Assembly (NCBI GenBank): GCA_015223225.1 | Contig: JADFCQ010000001.1 | Coordinates: 434,001 to 498,000, forward strand | Length of the DNA: 64,000 nucleotides | From: Acetobacteraceae bacterium H6797 | GTDB taxonomy: Bacteria; Pseudomonadota; Alphaproteobacteria; Acetobacterales; Acetobacteraceae | Reading direction: 5' to 3' | In this document: positions 1 through 7,942 of the stretch, one piece after another | Position numbering within the stretch: position 1 is the stretch's first letter | Layout of the letters: every line of letters begins with the position of its first letter | Notes under the pieces: generated by a model | What the model saw: the letters and a program-made list of their open reading frames with translations, nothing else | The model's database searches: none | Told to the model about the DNA's origin: nothing | Translations under genes and position numbers: made by a program

Positions 1-413
1 TCGGCAGCCGCCATTGCTATCCGCTGGTTGCGACCTATGCGAACCGCTTCCAGGCCCGCCGCCTCGCGCTGATCGGCGATGCGGCCGTGGGCATGCATCC
101 CGTCACCGCGCATGGCTTCAATTTCGGCCTACGAGGTGCCGCCGATCTCGCCCGCCGGATCAAGGAACAGGCGCAGCACGGCAAGGATATCGCCGACCCC
201 GCCATGCTCGCCGCCTGGGAGGCGAGCCATCGCCGCGCCACCTGGGTGCTCTACCAGGCGACCAATGTGACGGCGAAGCTCTTCACCGACGATCGCCCGC
301 CCGCACGGCTCCTGCGCGATCTGGGCCTGCGCCTGGGCGGGCTGCTGCCGCCCGTGCGCAAGACGGTGCTCGCGCATCTGATGGAATCCCGCCGCCCCGC
401 CGCGGCGCGATGA
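1..413 (+). CDS. FAD-dependent UbiH/COQ6-family hydroxylase, probably UbiM (3' end only)
   Basis: This is the C-terminal part of a flavin monooxygenase; the 5' end lies outside the window, and the reading frame is open from base 3. The segment GDAAVGMHPVTAHGFNFGLR is the second FAD/ribityl-binding motif of the UbiH/UbiF/VisC/COQ6 family. The version with VGMHPVTAHGFN instead of the usual AHxxHPxxGQG resembles the UbiM branch, which hydroxylates ubiquinone precursors. That subfamily call is from memory of the motif. The stop overlaps the next start as ATGA, so the gene is translationally coupled to the fructokinase downstream. It could instead be another class A aromatic hydroxylase. Confidence 0.65.
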   Translation, partial: GSRHCYPLVATYANRFQARRLALIGDAAVGMHPVTAHGFNFGLRGAADLARRIKEQAQHGKDIADPAMLAAWEASHRRATWVLYQATNVTAKLFTDDRPPARLLRDLGLRLGGLLPPVRKTVLAHLMESRRPAAAR

Positions 414-1303
414 TCAAGATCGGCGTCGATCTCGGCGGCACCAAGACCGAGGTCGTGGCGCTGGATGAGGCGGGGCAGGTTCTGCTCCGCCGCCGGGCGC
501 CCACCCCCTATACCGATTACGGGGCGATCATCGAGACCATCGGCACCCTGGTGGAGGGCGTCGAGGCGGAACTGAGCCGCAAGGGCACGGTGGGTGTCGG
601 CATTCCCGGCAGCCTCTCGCCCGCGACCGGCCTGGTGCGGAACGCCAATAGCCAGGTGCTGAACGGCCATCCGCTGGACAAGGACATCGCCGCCCGCCTG
701 GGCCGCGCCGTGCGCCTGACCAATGATGCCAATTGCCTCGCCATGAGCGAGGCGGCCGATGGCGCGGCCGCCGGGCATGGCACCGTCTTCGCCGTGATCA
801 TCGGCACCGGGACGGGCGCGGGCGTGGTGGTGAACGGCCGCATTCTCGACGGCTTCAACCGCGTGGGCGGTGAATTCGGCCATAACCCCCTGCCCTGGAT
901 GACGGCCGAGGAATATCCCGGCCCCCTCTGCTGGTGCGGGCTGCACGGCTGCCAGGAACTGTTCCTCTCCGGCCCCGCCCTCGCCGCCGATTGGAAGGGC
1001 AAGGGCCACCGGCATTGCGACGGCATCGTCGAAGCGGCCGCCTCCGGCGACGCCACGGCCCAGAGTGCCCTGGACCGCTATGCCGATCGCCTCGCCCGCG
1101 CTCTTGCCGGGGTCGTGAACTTGATCGACCCGGATGTGATCGTGCTGGGCGGCGGGCTCTCCAATCTGCCGCTTTATGACCGCGTACCACGGCTCATCGG
1201 CCGCCATGTTTTCGGCGATGTCTGCCGCACGCCCGTCGTTCAGGCCAAACACGGCGATTCCAGCGGCGTTTTCGGCGCCGCGCGCTTGTGGGACGGCGAG
1301 TAA
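410..1303 (+). CDS. mak: ROK-family fructokinase
   Basis: A 297-residue sugar kinase that phosphorylates fructose (and possibly mannose) with ATP in the cytoplasm. The N-terminal phosphate loop is IGVDLGGTKTE. The ROK region has GGEFGHNPLPW followed by the zinc-binding CWCGLHGCQE, and the C-terminus ends KHGDSSGVFGAARLW. The arrangement and length match E. coli Mak (YajF) very closely along the whole chain, so the family call is firm. The start is ATG overlapping the upstream stop by four bases, which supports coupling to the hydroxylase gene. A longer in-frame open reading frame upstream of this ATG overlaps that gene and is not used. Substrate range is inferred from the family. Confidence 0.9.
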   Translation: MIKIGVDLGGTKTEVVALDEAGQVLLRRRAPTPYTDYGAIIETIGTLVEGVEAELSRKGTVGVGIPGSLSPATGLVRNANSQVLNGHPLDKDIAARLGRAVRLTNDANCLAMSEAADGAAAGHGTVFAVIIGTGTGAGVVVNGRILDGFNRVGGEFGHNPLPWMTAEEYPGPLCWCGLHGCQELFLSGPALAADWKGKGHRHCDGIVEAAASGDATAQSALDRYADRLARALAGVVNLIDPDVIVLGGGLSNLPLYDRVPRLIGRHVFGDVCRTPVVQAKHGDSSGVFGAARLWDGE

Positions 1304-1412
1304 CCACACGTCCCACCGTCGAGAAGCTTTGCACCGCCTCAATGGATCGCGAGTGGATCGGTCCCACCGCCTCCCGGACAATACCGCCTCGCAATAACGA
1401 GGAGGAATATCC

Positions 1413-1733
1413 ATGCTTCTCTATGAGGATACGCCCAGCGACACCCCAAGCGATTCCGTCTGGGCCGCCGAGGGTTACTGGGGCAATCAGGTGGCCGGCG
1501 CTATTCCCGACCCTGTCGATAGCCCCGAGCAGGACGCTTTCAACGCCGCCTTCACCGGATACTTCTACCAGCAGGCCTATGATGTGGGCGGCGGCTCGCC
1601 CGGCAATAGCTTGGGCGGCCTAGGCCTCGCCGTCTGGGCCGGTACCAATGTGGGCGAGAGCAGCGGCAGCAGCGGCGGCACCGTGACGGTGGGCCCGGTC
1701 GAGACCGTCTACGTGGAAACCAACCAGGAATAA
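1413..1733 (+). CDS. Small highly acidic protein of unknown function
   Basis: A 106-residue protein that I do not recognise. It has an excellent ribosome site: AGGAGG at 1400-1405, seven bases before ATG. The protein contains no Lys, Arg, His or Cys, but has 7 Asp and 7 Glu, so it has no basic side chains. It is rich in Gly, Ser, Tyr and Trp, with a glycine/serine stretch around residues 60-90 and a Val/Thr/Glu-rich C-terminus. There is no signal peptide or membrane helix. It stands alone between mak and the VOC gene on the other strand. The strong ribosome site and GC-rich third positions argue that it is a real gene. Confidence 0.7.
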   Translation: MLLYEDTPSDTPSDSVWAAEGYWGNQVAGAIPDPVDSPEQDAFNAAFTGYFYQQAYDVGGGSPGNSLGGLGLAVWAGTNVGESSGSSGGTVTVGPVETVYVETNQE

Positions 1734-1739
1734 CCGGCC

Positions 1740-2117
1740 TTACTGCGCCGCATGTGTGACGGCCTCGATCTTATTGCCATCGGGGTCGCGCACGAAGGCG
1801 GCGTAGTAATGCGCGTCGTATTTCCCGCGAATGCCGGGCGCGCCGTCCTCAACCCCGCCATGCTCCATGGCCGCCCGATGGAAATCCCGCACCATCCCCC
1901 GGTCCCGCACGGCGAAGGCGATATGCACGCCATTGCCCGGCGAGGCCGGGGCGCCATCGGTTGGCTTGACGAGACTGAACTGGATCTCGCCCGTGCCGTA
2001 ATGCACCCCCGCCTCGTCCTGCTTGAAGAAGCGCAGGCCCAGCACGGCGAAGACGGCATCGTAGAAGGCTTTCGCCCGGGCCATGTCATTGGTCCCGAAA
2101 GAGACGTGGTTAATCAT
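1740..2117 (-). CDS. VOC (glyoxalase/dioxygenase-fold) family protein
   Basis: A 125-residue single-module VOC protein. It opens MINHVSFGTNDMARAKAFYD, the usual beta-alpha entry of the fold, and ends FVRDPDGNKIEAV, the metal-ligand strand with Glu. His near the N-terminus and Glu near the C-terminus are the likely metal ligands, shared across a dimer. The start at 2117 is chosen because GGGAG lies just upstream and the family begins there; an in-frame upstream ATG at 2153 gives a poor extension. The substrate cannot be told from sequence: fosfomycin-resistance-like, lyase and dioxygenase roles all occur in this fold. It is divergent from dinB. Confidence 0.8.
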   Translation of the reverse strand: MINHVSFGTNDMARAKAFYDAVFAVLGLRFFKQDEAGVHYGTGEIQFSLVKPTDGAPASPGNGVHIAFAVRDRGMVRDFHRAAMEHGGVEDGAPGIRGKYDAHYYAAFVRDPDGNKIEAVTHAAQ

Positions 2118-2154
2118 CGCGTTTCTCCCGTTTGCAGGCATAACTGATGTCACC

Positions 2155-2169
2155 GTTCACGGTTTGGTC
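2155..2169 (+). promoter_or_regulatory. Degenerate LexA-like box upstream of dinB
   Basis: The sequence GTTC-N7-GGTC lies 15 bases before the dinB ATG. The alphaproteobacterial SOS box is GTTC-N7-GTTC, so one base of the second half-site differs. DinB is often in the SOS regulon, which makes the location meaningful, but one near-match could be chance. Confidence 0.3.
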
Positions 2170-2184
2170 TAGATTGCGTGAGCG

Positions 2185-3447
2185 ATGCCCTCCCTGTGCC
2201 GAGACTGCCCGCATCATAGCCAGGCCGATTTCCGCCTCTGCCCCGCCTGCGGCAGTCGGCGCACGGTTTCGCATCCGGCGCTCTTCAGCCTCTTCATCGC
2301 GCATATGGACGCCGATGCCTTCTATGCCAGCATCGAGAAGCGCGACCGGCCGGAGCTGCTGACCAAGCCCGTCATCATCGGCGGCGGCAAGCGAGGGGTG
2401 GTCTCAACGGCCTGCTACATCGCCCGCACGCGGGGCGTGCGCTCCGCGATGCCGATGTTCAAGGCCCTGGCCGCCTGCCCGGATGCCGTGGTCATCAAGC
2501 CGGACATGGCCAAATACGTGGCTGCCGGGCGCGAGCTTCGGGCCATGATGCAGGCCCTCACGCCGCTGGTGCAGCCGCTCTCCATCGACGAGGCGGCCAT
2601 GGACCTTTCCGGCACCGAGGCCCTGCACCGCGCCCCGCCCGCCGTGGTGCTGGCCCGTTTCGCACGGGAGGTGGAGGCGAAGCTCGGCGTCACCCTCTCC
2701 ATCGGCCTCGCGCCCAATCGGCTGCTCGCGAAACTCGCCGCCGAGCGCGACAAGCCGCGCGGCTTCGCGGTGACCAGCCAGGAGGAGGCGATGGCGCTGC
2801 TCGCCGGCTCGCCCGTGAGCTTGCTCCCCGGCATCGGCCCCGCCGCCGAGAAGCGCCTGGCGGTGCATGGCTTCCGCCAGCTCGGCCAGCTTCAGGGCCT
2901 CTCACATGCCGATGCGGTGATGCTGCTGGGCGAGGACGGGCCAGCCCTGGTCGCCCGTGCGCGGGGCGAGGATAATCGCCGGGTGAACCCCGAGCGCGAG
3001 ACCAAATCCGTCAGCGCCGAGACCACCTTCAACAGCGATATCGCCGATCTCGCCGAGCTGGAATCCGTGCTCTGGCGCCTCTGCGAGAAGCTGGTGCGCC
3101 GCCTGCGCGAGCAGGAATTCTCGGCCGGCGGCGTGGTGCTGAAGCTCAAGACGGCCAGTTTCGCCATCCGCACGCGCAATACCCGCCTGCCCTCGCCCAG
3201 CCTGCTGCCGGACACGCTTTTCGCTGCCGCCAAGCCGCTCCTGGCGCGGGAGGCCGATGGCACGAAGTTCCGGCTCATCGGCATCGGCGCCAATCCGCTG
3301 CGCCCCGCCAGCGAGGCCGATCAGGGCGACCTCGCCGACCCCGACGCCCCGCGTCGCAAGGCCGGCTGGCAGGCGGTGGAAGCTCTTCGCGCCCGCTTCG
3401 GCGATGCCGCCGTGGTGCGCGGCCGGGGCCTTAGGCCGAAGGTGTAA
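2185..3447 (+). CDS. dinB: DNA polymerase IV with N-terminal zinc ribbon
   Basis: A 420-residue Y-family translesion polymerase. Residues 5-22 form a C-x2-C...C-x2-C zinc ribbon (Cys5, Cys8, Cys19, Cys22), an extension seen in many alphaproteobacterial DinB proteins. The catalytic core starts with HMDADAFYASIEKRD (Asp42) and continues with SIDEAAMD (Asp135, Glu136), the metal-binding residues. The helix-hairpin-helix region has LLPGIGPAAEKRL, followed by the little-finger domain. Near the C-terminus, DQGDLADPDAP is a possible weak sliding-clamp contact. It replicates across damaged bases and is error-prone on normal DNA. It is divergent from the VOC gene, with a degenerate LexA-like box in between. 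Confidence 0.93.
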   Translation: MPSLCRDCPHHSQADFRLCPACGSRRTVSHPALFSLFIAHMDADAFYASIEKRDRPELLTKPVIIGGGKRGVVSTACYIARTRGVRSAMPMFKALAACPDAVVIKPDMAKYVAAGRELRAMMQALTPLVQPLSIDEAAMDLSGTEALHRAPPAVVLARFAREVEAKLGVTLSIGLAPNRLLAKLAAERDKPRGFAVTSQEEAMALLAGSPVSLLPGIGPAAEKRLAVHGFRQLGQLQGLSHADAVMLLGEDGPALVARARGEDNRRVNPERETKSVSAETTFNSDIADLAELESVLWRLCEKLVRRLREQEFSAGGVVLKLKTASFAIRTRNTRLPSPSLLPDTLFAAAKPLLAREADGTKFRLIGIGANPLRPASEADQGDLADPDAPRRKAGWQAVEALRARFGDAAVVRGRGLRPKV

Positions 3448-3465
3448 CGCCAGGGTCAGGGCATG

Positions 3466-3498
3466 AAAAAACCCCGCCGGCGGATGCCCTGCGGGGTT
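3466..3498 (-). terminator. Intrinsic terminator of infC
   Basis: On the minus strand an eight-base stem (AACCCCGC at 3470-3477 pairing with GCGGGGTT at 3491-3498) is followed by a T run (A3466-A3471 on the plus strand). It sits between the converging dinB and infC genes and is oriented to end infC transcription. Thus infC is not co-transcribed with rpmI-rplT, which are not in this window. Confidence 0.85.
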
Positions 3499-3526
3499 GT
3501 CCCATTCCTGGATCAGGCGGCTGGCC

Positions 3527-4066
3527 TCACTTCGGGGCCAGCACCATGATCATCTGGCGGTTCTCGAGGCGGGGCATCTGCTCCACCTTCACCAACTCGC
3601 CCAGCTCGGTCCGGATACGCTCCAGCACCTTCACGCCGAGATCCTGGTGGGCCATCTCGCGGCCACGGAAGCGAAGGGTGACCTTCACCTTGTCGCCTTC
3701 CTCGATGAAGCCCTTCGCGGCGCGCATCTTCACGTCGTAATCGTGGTCATCAATGTTCGGGCGAACCTTGATTTCCTTGATCTCGACGATCTTCTGGCGC
3801 TTGCGAGCCTCGTTCGCCTTCTTCTGCTGCTCGTACTTGTACTTGCCGTAGTCAAGCACCTTGCAGACCGGGGGAACGGCGTTCGGCGAGATCTCAACCA
3901 GGTCGAGGCCGACATCATAGGCACGGAGCAGCGCTTCGCGCGCGCTCATCACGCCGATCATCTCGCCATCCTTGTCGATCAGGCGCACCTGAGGGACGCG
4001 GATGTCCTCGTTGACCCGCGGGCCTTCGCGGGCGGGCAGCTGGTTCGGTATTGGGCCTCGGGCCAG
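3527..4066 (-). CDS. infC: Translation initiation factor IF-3, probable CTG start
   Basis: IF-3 binds the 30S subunit, checks start-codon pairing and blocks early 50S joining. The C-terminal domain ends [13 protein letters not shown]...[10 protein letters not shown], and the N-domain contains [13 protein letters not shown] and [21 protein letters not shown], all classic IF-3. The only ATG/GTG/TTG in frame near the 5' end is a GTG at 3988, which would remove the conserved [13 protein letters not shown] segment. Reading further upstream, that segment continues without a stop to a CTG at 4066 with AGGAG six bases before it. This gives 179 residues, against about 180 in E. coli. E. coli infC starts with the rare codon AUU and represses its own translation through it; CTG could work the same way here. 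An ATA codon six positions in is a weaker alternative. Confidence 0.93.
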   Translation of the reverse strand: MARGPIPNQLPAREGPRVNEDIRVPQVRLIDKDGEMIGVMSAREALLRAYDVGLDLVEISPNAVPPVCKVLDYGKYKYEQQKKANEARKRQKIVEIKEIKVRPNIDDHDYDVKMRAAKGFIEEGDKVKVTLRFRGREMAHQDLGVKVLERIRTELGELVKVEQMPRLENRQMIMVLAPK

Positions 4067-4072
4067 AGTCGG

Positions 4073-4077
4073 CTCCT
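4073..4077 (-). promoter_or_regulatory. Shine-Dalgarno site that fixes the infC CTG start
   Basis: AGGAG on the minus strand, six bases upstream of the CTG at 4066-4064. No comparable site precedes the GTG at 3988. This spacing is the main reason for choosing the CTG start. Confidence 0.65.
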
Positions 4078-4243
4078 GTCGCTGTGGAAACGTGTGGGCA
4101 GCATCTTATGGCGTCGCTGCCACCGGCCTGCAACCATTGAGCGGTGAATCATCCCCGCTTCCGGCACATAACTTGGCTGCTCGCAGCGATACCGTGCAAC
4201 GCACAATGCTAAGATTGTCTGAAAGCCGCGGTTTGCAAGGGCG

Positions 4244-4717
4244 CTAACCCGGCCATGGGACCGCGCCGGGCGACATTTTGGGGCTGTCGAGCAGGATCAG
4301 CGAGCGCATCGTCTTGATCTCCGCGAGCTGGTCGAATTCGGCCCAGATCAGGCGCTTATAATGCGCGACATCCCGCACCGCGATCTTGAGCAGGAAGTCA
4401 TAGGCCCCGGCCACGGTATGGCATTCCACCACTTCGGGAATGCGTTGCATCAGCCCGATGAAGCGGTCGGCCACCTGCGGCGCCTGGCGGTCCAGCGTCA
4501 CCTCCACGAAGACCTGCAGCGCGAGGCCGAGCGCCTTCGGGTCCACCGCCACGGTCCGCCGGATCACCCCGCTCGCCTGCAACCGCGCCAGCCGCCGCGA
4601 GAGCGGGGCTGCCGTCAGCCCCACCAGCTCGGCCAGTTCGTTATTGCTCCGCGCCCCATCCTCCGCGAGCAGGCGAATGAGCCGGCGGTCGATCTGGTCC
4701 AGCTCCACCGCTTCCAT
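4244..4717 (-). CDS. Lrp/AsnC-family transcriptional regulator
   Basis: A 157-residue regulator. Residues 5-60 form the N-terminal helix-turn-helix (LDQIDRRLIRLLAEDGARSN...LSRRLARLQASGVI). The rest is the RAM/AsnC ligand-binding domain, with VVECHTVAGAYDFLLKIAVRD at its core. The start at 4717 is preceded by AGGA. It is divergent from a YitT-type membrane protein gene, and the shared 182-bp region holds phased GCGCA/TGCGC half-sites. By analogy with other Lrp-transporter pairs, it probably regulates itself and that gene in response to an amino acid. The ligand is unknown. Confidence 0.9.
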   Translation of the reverse strand: MEAVELDQIDRRLIRLLAEDGARSNNELAELVGLTAAPLSRRLARLQASGVIRRTVAVDPKALGLALQVFVEVTLDRQAPQVADRFIGLMQRIPEVVECHTVAGAYDFLLKIAVRDVAHYKRLIWAEFDQLAEIKTMRSLILLDSPKMSPGAVPWPG

Positions 4718-4747
4718 CTGCCCATCCTTTCGGCACGAAAACGCGCT

Positions 4748-4837
4748 GCGCAAAATATGCGCGCCAATAACGGCTCTAGCACAAAAATATGCGCCAAACA
4801 TGCCCAATGACGCATCAAAACAGCAGCGTATTTGCGC
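4748..4837. promoter_or_regulatory. Phased half-sites, probable operator of the divergent Lrp regulator
   Basis: The palindrome GCGCA-AAATA-TGCGC at 4748-4762 has the 15-bp size and AT centre typical of Lrp/AsnC sites. Related A-rich sites ending in TGCGC recur at 4790-4794 and 4833-4837, so the TGCGC motifs are 32 and 43 bases apart, close to three and four helical turns. The second and third copies are only half conserved. The region lies between the divergent regulator and yitT-like genes and is markedly more AT-rich than its surroundings. Confidence 0.5.
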
Positions 4838-4899
4838 GTCGAGAGGCCTAAACCAGCCATTATTTGCTGCACGGCAGCATTCAACGGGGCAAGGCAATC

Positions 4900-5514
4900 A
4901 TGGCGACGGCGACTGGCGAGAGGCATCGCCTCTACGAGGATGCATTGGCGATCGGCCTCGGCACCCTCTTCGTGGCCTTCGGCATGGCGCTCTGTGCCAA
5001 GACCGTGCTCCTCGTCGGCGGTACGGCCGGCCTCGGCCTGCTGCTGCAATACGCGACCGGCTGGGGCTTCTGGATCACCTTCTCGGCGCTGAACCTGCCC
5101 TTCTACATCCTCTCGCTGAAGCGCCTCGGCCTCGCCTTCACCCTGCGCACCTTCATCGCCGTCAGCCTCGTCTCGGTCTTCATGAAGCTGACCTCGGGCT
5201 GGGTGGAGATCGCGCGCGTCGAGCCGGTCTATGCCGCCCTTTTCGGCGGCGCCATCACCGGCACGGGCCTGCTGATGCTCTTCCGCCACCGCGCGGGGCT
5301 GGGCGGCTTCCAGATCCTCGCCATCTGGCTGCAGGACCGCTTCAACCTCCGCGCCGGCTGGTTCCTCATGGGCGTGGACGTCTGCATCCTCGCCCTGGCC
5401 AGCACCATCCTCAGCGCCGAACAACTTGCCCTCTCCATCCTGGGCACCGCCATGATCAACCTGATCCTGGCCCTCAACCATAAGCCAGGGCGCTATCTGG
5501 CGGTGTCTGGGTGA
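4900..5514 (+). CDS. YitT-family integral membrane protein
   Basis: A 204-residue protein of about five or six hydrophobic helices in the inner membrane. The pattern LGTLFVAFGMALCAKTVLLVGGTAGLGLLL near the N-terminus and GAITGTGLLMLFRHRAGLGGFQ in the middle are typical of the YitT/DUF161 family, whose transport role is unproven. It lacks the C-terminal DUF2179 domain found in longer members. The start at 4900 follows a purine-rich site; the in-frame ATG at 4864 would add residues with no family support. The divergent Lrp-type gene suggests amino-acid-linked control, so export or uptake of an amino acid or related compound is possible but not shown. Confidence 0.85.
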   Translation: MATATGERHRLYEDALAIGLGTLFVAFGMALCAKTVLLVGGTAGLGLLLQYATGWGFWITFSALNLPFYILSLKRLGLAFTLRTFIAVSLVSVFMKLTSGWVEIARVEPVYAALFGGAITGTGLLMLFRHRAGLGGFQILAIWLQDRFNLRAGWFLMGVDVCILALASTILSAEQLALSILGTAMINLILALNHKPGRYLAVSG

Positions 5515-5524
5515 GGTCGCTCTT

Positions 5525-5720
5525 CCAAGGGGCTCCGCCCCCTGGACCCCCGGCAAGAACCTGAGGTTCTTGCATCTCCCATTAGTTGGCTGAAAACGCA
5601 GAAGGGGGTGTCACGCGGCGGCTTCGCCCGCGTGACACCCCCTTCTGCGTTTTCAGCAAGTAGCGGAAGGTCCAGGAAACTCAGTTTCCTGGCGGGGAGC
5701 CCGAGGGGCAGAGCCCCTCG
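5525..5720. repeat. Symmetrical array of five hairpins between convergent genes
   Basis: Five inverted repeats lie in tandem: 5525-5545, 5553-5573, 5589-5657, 5672-5692 and 5702-5720. The central one is very long, with two perfect 29-base arms (5589-5617 and 5629-5657) around an 11-base loop. The flanking ones are short palindromes of 19-21 bases with three-base centres, arranged roughly as mirror partners on each side. The array fills the gap between the 3' ends of the YitT-family gene and thrS. It probably ends transcription from both sides. The size and symmetry suggest a REP- or MITE-like dispersed element. Confidence 0.85.
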
Positions 5721-5734
5721 GACAGCGCCCTCAG

Positions 5735-7672
5735 TCAGCCCCGCGCCAGATCGGGCGCCTTGGCTTCGGCCGCGATCTTGGCGACGGCTTCGGCCAGCGG
5801 CAGTTCTTCCTGCTCGCGGCCCGGCAGGCGGCGGAGGACGACCGTGCCCTTCTCCGCTTCCTGGCGGCCGATGACGGCGAGGACGGGCACGCGGTTGGCG
5901 ATATGGTCGGGCACCTTGCGGTTGATCTTCTCGTTGCGAAGATCGGTGACGACCTGCACGCCCGCCGCGCGGAAGGCTGCGGCCACTTCCTTGGCGAAGG
6001 GCACCGCGTCATCGACGATGGTCGCGATGGCTACCTGCACCGGGGCGAGCCACATCGGGAAGCGGCCCGCATGCTGCTCGATCAGGATGCCGATGAAGCG
6101 CTCGAAGCTGCCCAGGATCGCCCGATGCAGCATCACGGGGCGCTTGCGGCTGCCGTCCTCGGCCACATACTCGGCGTCCAGACGCTCGGGCAGGACGAAG
6201 TCCACCTGCAGCGTGCCGCACTGCCAGTCGCGCCCGATGGCGTCGCGGAGCACGAATTCGAGCTTCGGGCCGTAGAAGGCGCCCTCGCCCGGATTCAGCT
6301 CATATTCGACGCCGGCGAGCTTGCAGGCCTCGCGGAGCGCGCCCTCGGCCTGGTCCCACACCTCGTCGGAGCCGTGGCGGGCGTCGGGGCGGTCGGAGAA
6401 CTTCACGCGGAAGCTCTCGAAGCCAAGATCCTTGTAGATCGAGGAGAGGAGCGCGACGAATTCCACCGTCTCGCCCGCGATCTGCTCCTCGGTGCAGAAG
6501 ATATGCGCGTCATCCTGCGTGAAGGAGCGCACGCGCATGATGCCGTGCAGCGCGCCCGAGGGCTCGTAGCGATGGCAGGCGCCGAATTCGGCCATGCGCC
6601 AGGGCAGCTCGCGATAGGAACGCAGCGTGTTGTTGAAGATCTGCACGTGGCAGGGGCAGTTCATGGGCTTGAGCGCGAGAAGGCGGTCCTTCTCCGACTC
6701 GTCGTCCACCGTCGCGAGGAACATGTGCTCGCGATACTTCTCCCAGTGGCCCGAAGCCTCCCACAGCTTGCGGTCGACGAGCTGCGGGGTCTTCACCTCG
6801 GTATAATCGGCGGCCTCCAGGCGGCGGCGCATATAGTCCTGGATGACGGTGTAGAGGCGCCAACCCTTGGGGTGCCAGAAGATGCTGCCCACGGCCTCTT
6901 CCTGAAGGTGGAAGAGGTCCATCTCCTTGCCGATGCGGCGATGGTCGCGCTTCTCCGCCTCTTCGAGCTGGAGCAGATAGGCGTCCAGCTCCTTCTGGTC
7001 GCGCCAGGCGGTCGCGTAGATGCGGCTGAGCATGGCGTTGCGGTGATCGCCGCGCCAATAGGCGCCGGCCACCTTCATGAGCTTGAAGGCGCCGCCGATA
7101 TCGCCGGTCGTGCGCATATGCGGGCCGCGGCAGAGGTCGAGCCACTCGCCCTGGCGGTAGATGCTGATGGGCACGTCCACCGGCAGGTCGCGGATCAGCT
7201 CGGCCTTGTAGCGCTCGCCCTTCTTCTCGAAGAAGGCGATGGCTTCCTCGCGGGGCCATTCCTCGCGCACGAAGGCGGCGTTGCGCGCGACGATCTCCTT
7301 CATCTTGGCCTCGATGGCCGGGAAATCCTCGGGCTTGAACGGCTCGTTGCGGGCGAAGTCGTAATAGAAGCCGTTCTCGATGGCCGGGCCGATGGTGACC
7401 TGTGTGCCGGGGAAAAGCTCCTGCACGGCCTCGGCCAGCACATGGGCGGCGTCGTGGCGGATCATCTCCAGGGCCTCGGGGTCCTTGCGCGTGATGAAGC
7501 GCAGCGAGGCGTCGTCAGAGATGGTCGCCGAGAGGTCTTTCAGCTGGCCATCGACCTGCATGGCGAGCGCCGCCTTGGCGAGGCCGGGCCCGATCGCCTG
7601 CGCGACGGTAGCGCCCGTCACGGGCCCGTCGAAGGCGCGGACAGACCCGTCAGGCAGCGTGATCGAAGGCAT
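5735..7672 (-). CDS. thrS: Threonyl-tRNA synthetase
   Basis: A 645-residue class II synthetase that charges tRNA-Thr. The order is TGS domain (about residues 1-60), editing domain with the HDAAH motif (His73, His77) that clears mis-charged serine, catalytic core with MNCPCH zinc/substrate residues and the motif 2 region, then motif 3 ([15 protein letters not shown]), and the C-terminal anticodon-binding domain. The length is normal. In many bacteria thrS is followed directly by infC; here the hairpin array and the yitT/lrp pair lie in between. The 270-bp gap upstream holds the divergent start regions of thrS and the MipA-like gene; I see no T-box or other clear riboswitch in it. Confidence 0.97.
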   Translation of the reverse strand: MPSITLPDGSVRAFDGPVTGATVAQAIGPGLAKAALAMQVDGQLKDLSATISDDASLRFITRKDPEALEMIRHDAAHVLAEAVQELFPGTQVTIGPAIENGFYYDFARNEPFKPEDFPAIEAKMKEIVARNAAFVREEWPREEAIAFFEKKGERYKAELIRDLPVDVPISIYRQGEWLDLCRGPHMRTTGDIGGAFKLMKVAGAYWRGDHRNAMLSRIYATAWRDQKELDAYLLQLEEAEKRDHRRIGKEMDLFHLQEEAVGSIFWHPKGWRLYTVIQDYMRRRLEAADYTEVKTPQLVDRKLWEASGHWEKYREHMFLATVDDESEKDRLLALKPMNCPCHVQIFNNTLRSYRELPWRMAEFGACHRYEPSGALHGIMRVRSFTQDDAHIFCTEEQIAGETVEFVALLSSIYKDLGFESFRVKFSDRPDARHGSDEVWDQAEGALREACKLAGVEYELNPGEGAFYGPKLEFVLRDAIGRDWQCGTLQVDFVLPERLDAEYVAEDGSRKRPVMLHRAILGSFERFIGILIEQHAGRFPMWLAPVQVAIATIVDDAVPFAKEVAAAFRAAGVQVVTDLRNEKINRKVPDHIANRVPVLAVIGRQEAEKGTVVLRRLPGREQEELPLAEAVAKIAAEAKAPDLARG

Positions 7673-7942
7673 GGGAAAGCTCTCTCAACTAGGATTGAAG
7701 CCCCGAAAGGGCGGTCGACCATGCTGGCCGAGGGCCGCGCCGTCAACCCGGGCTTGTTGCAGGGCGGCAGTGCTCCGGCGGGGGCCGGCGGCGCACCGGG
7801 GCGGGCCCGCCATCGCGATCACATGATGTGGGTTTTGGTAACGGTCTTCAGACTCTGGTTGAGCTTTGAAACCTAACCGCCTATCCGGCTTTCGCTACGC
7901 GGCCCTTTCCTGATTCCAGCGGCCGCGCCGAGGACCCGATCG

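Noticed and set aside
1304..1412. An RNA gene or terminator between mak and the acidic protein gene
   Set aside because: No stable hairpin with a T run and no tRNA-like fold could be drawn from the sequence.
3527..3988. infC starting at the GTG at 3988
   Set aside because: It would remove the conserved N-terminal block [13 protein letters not shown] of IF-3, and it lacks a ribosome site, while the upstream CTG has one at good spacing.
5589..5657. The long palindrome as part of a CRISPR array or phage attachment site
   Set aside because: It is a single inverted repeat, not direct repeats with spacers, and no integrase or tRNA gene is near.
5903..7876. A 657-residue open frame antisense to thrS
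   Set aside because: Same cause: the translation has no recognisable motif, while thrS on the minus strand has all class II synthetase signatures.
7673..7942. T-box or leader-peptide attenuator upstream of thrS
   Set aside because: No T-box motif, no threonine-rich short frame and no convincing terminator fold; T-boxes are also rare outside Firmicutes and related groups.
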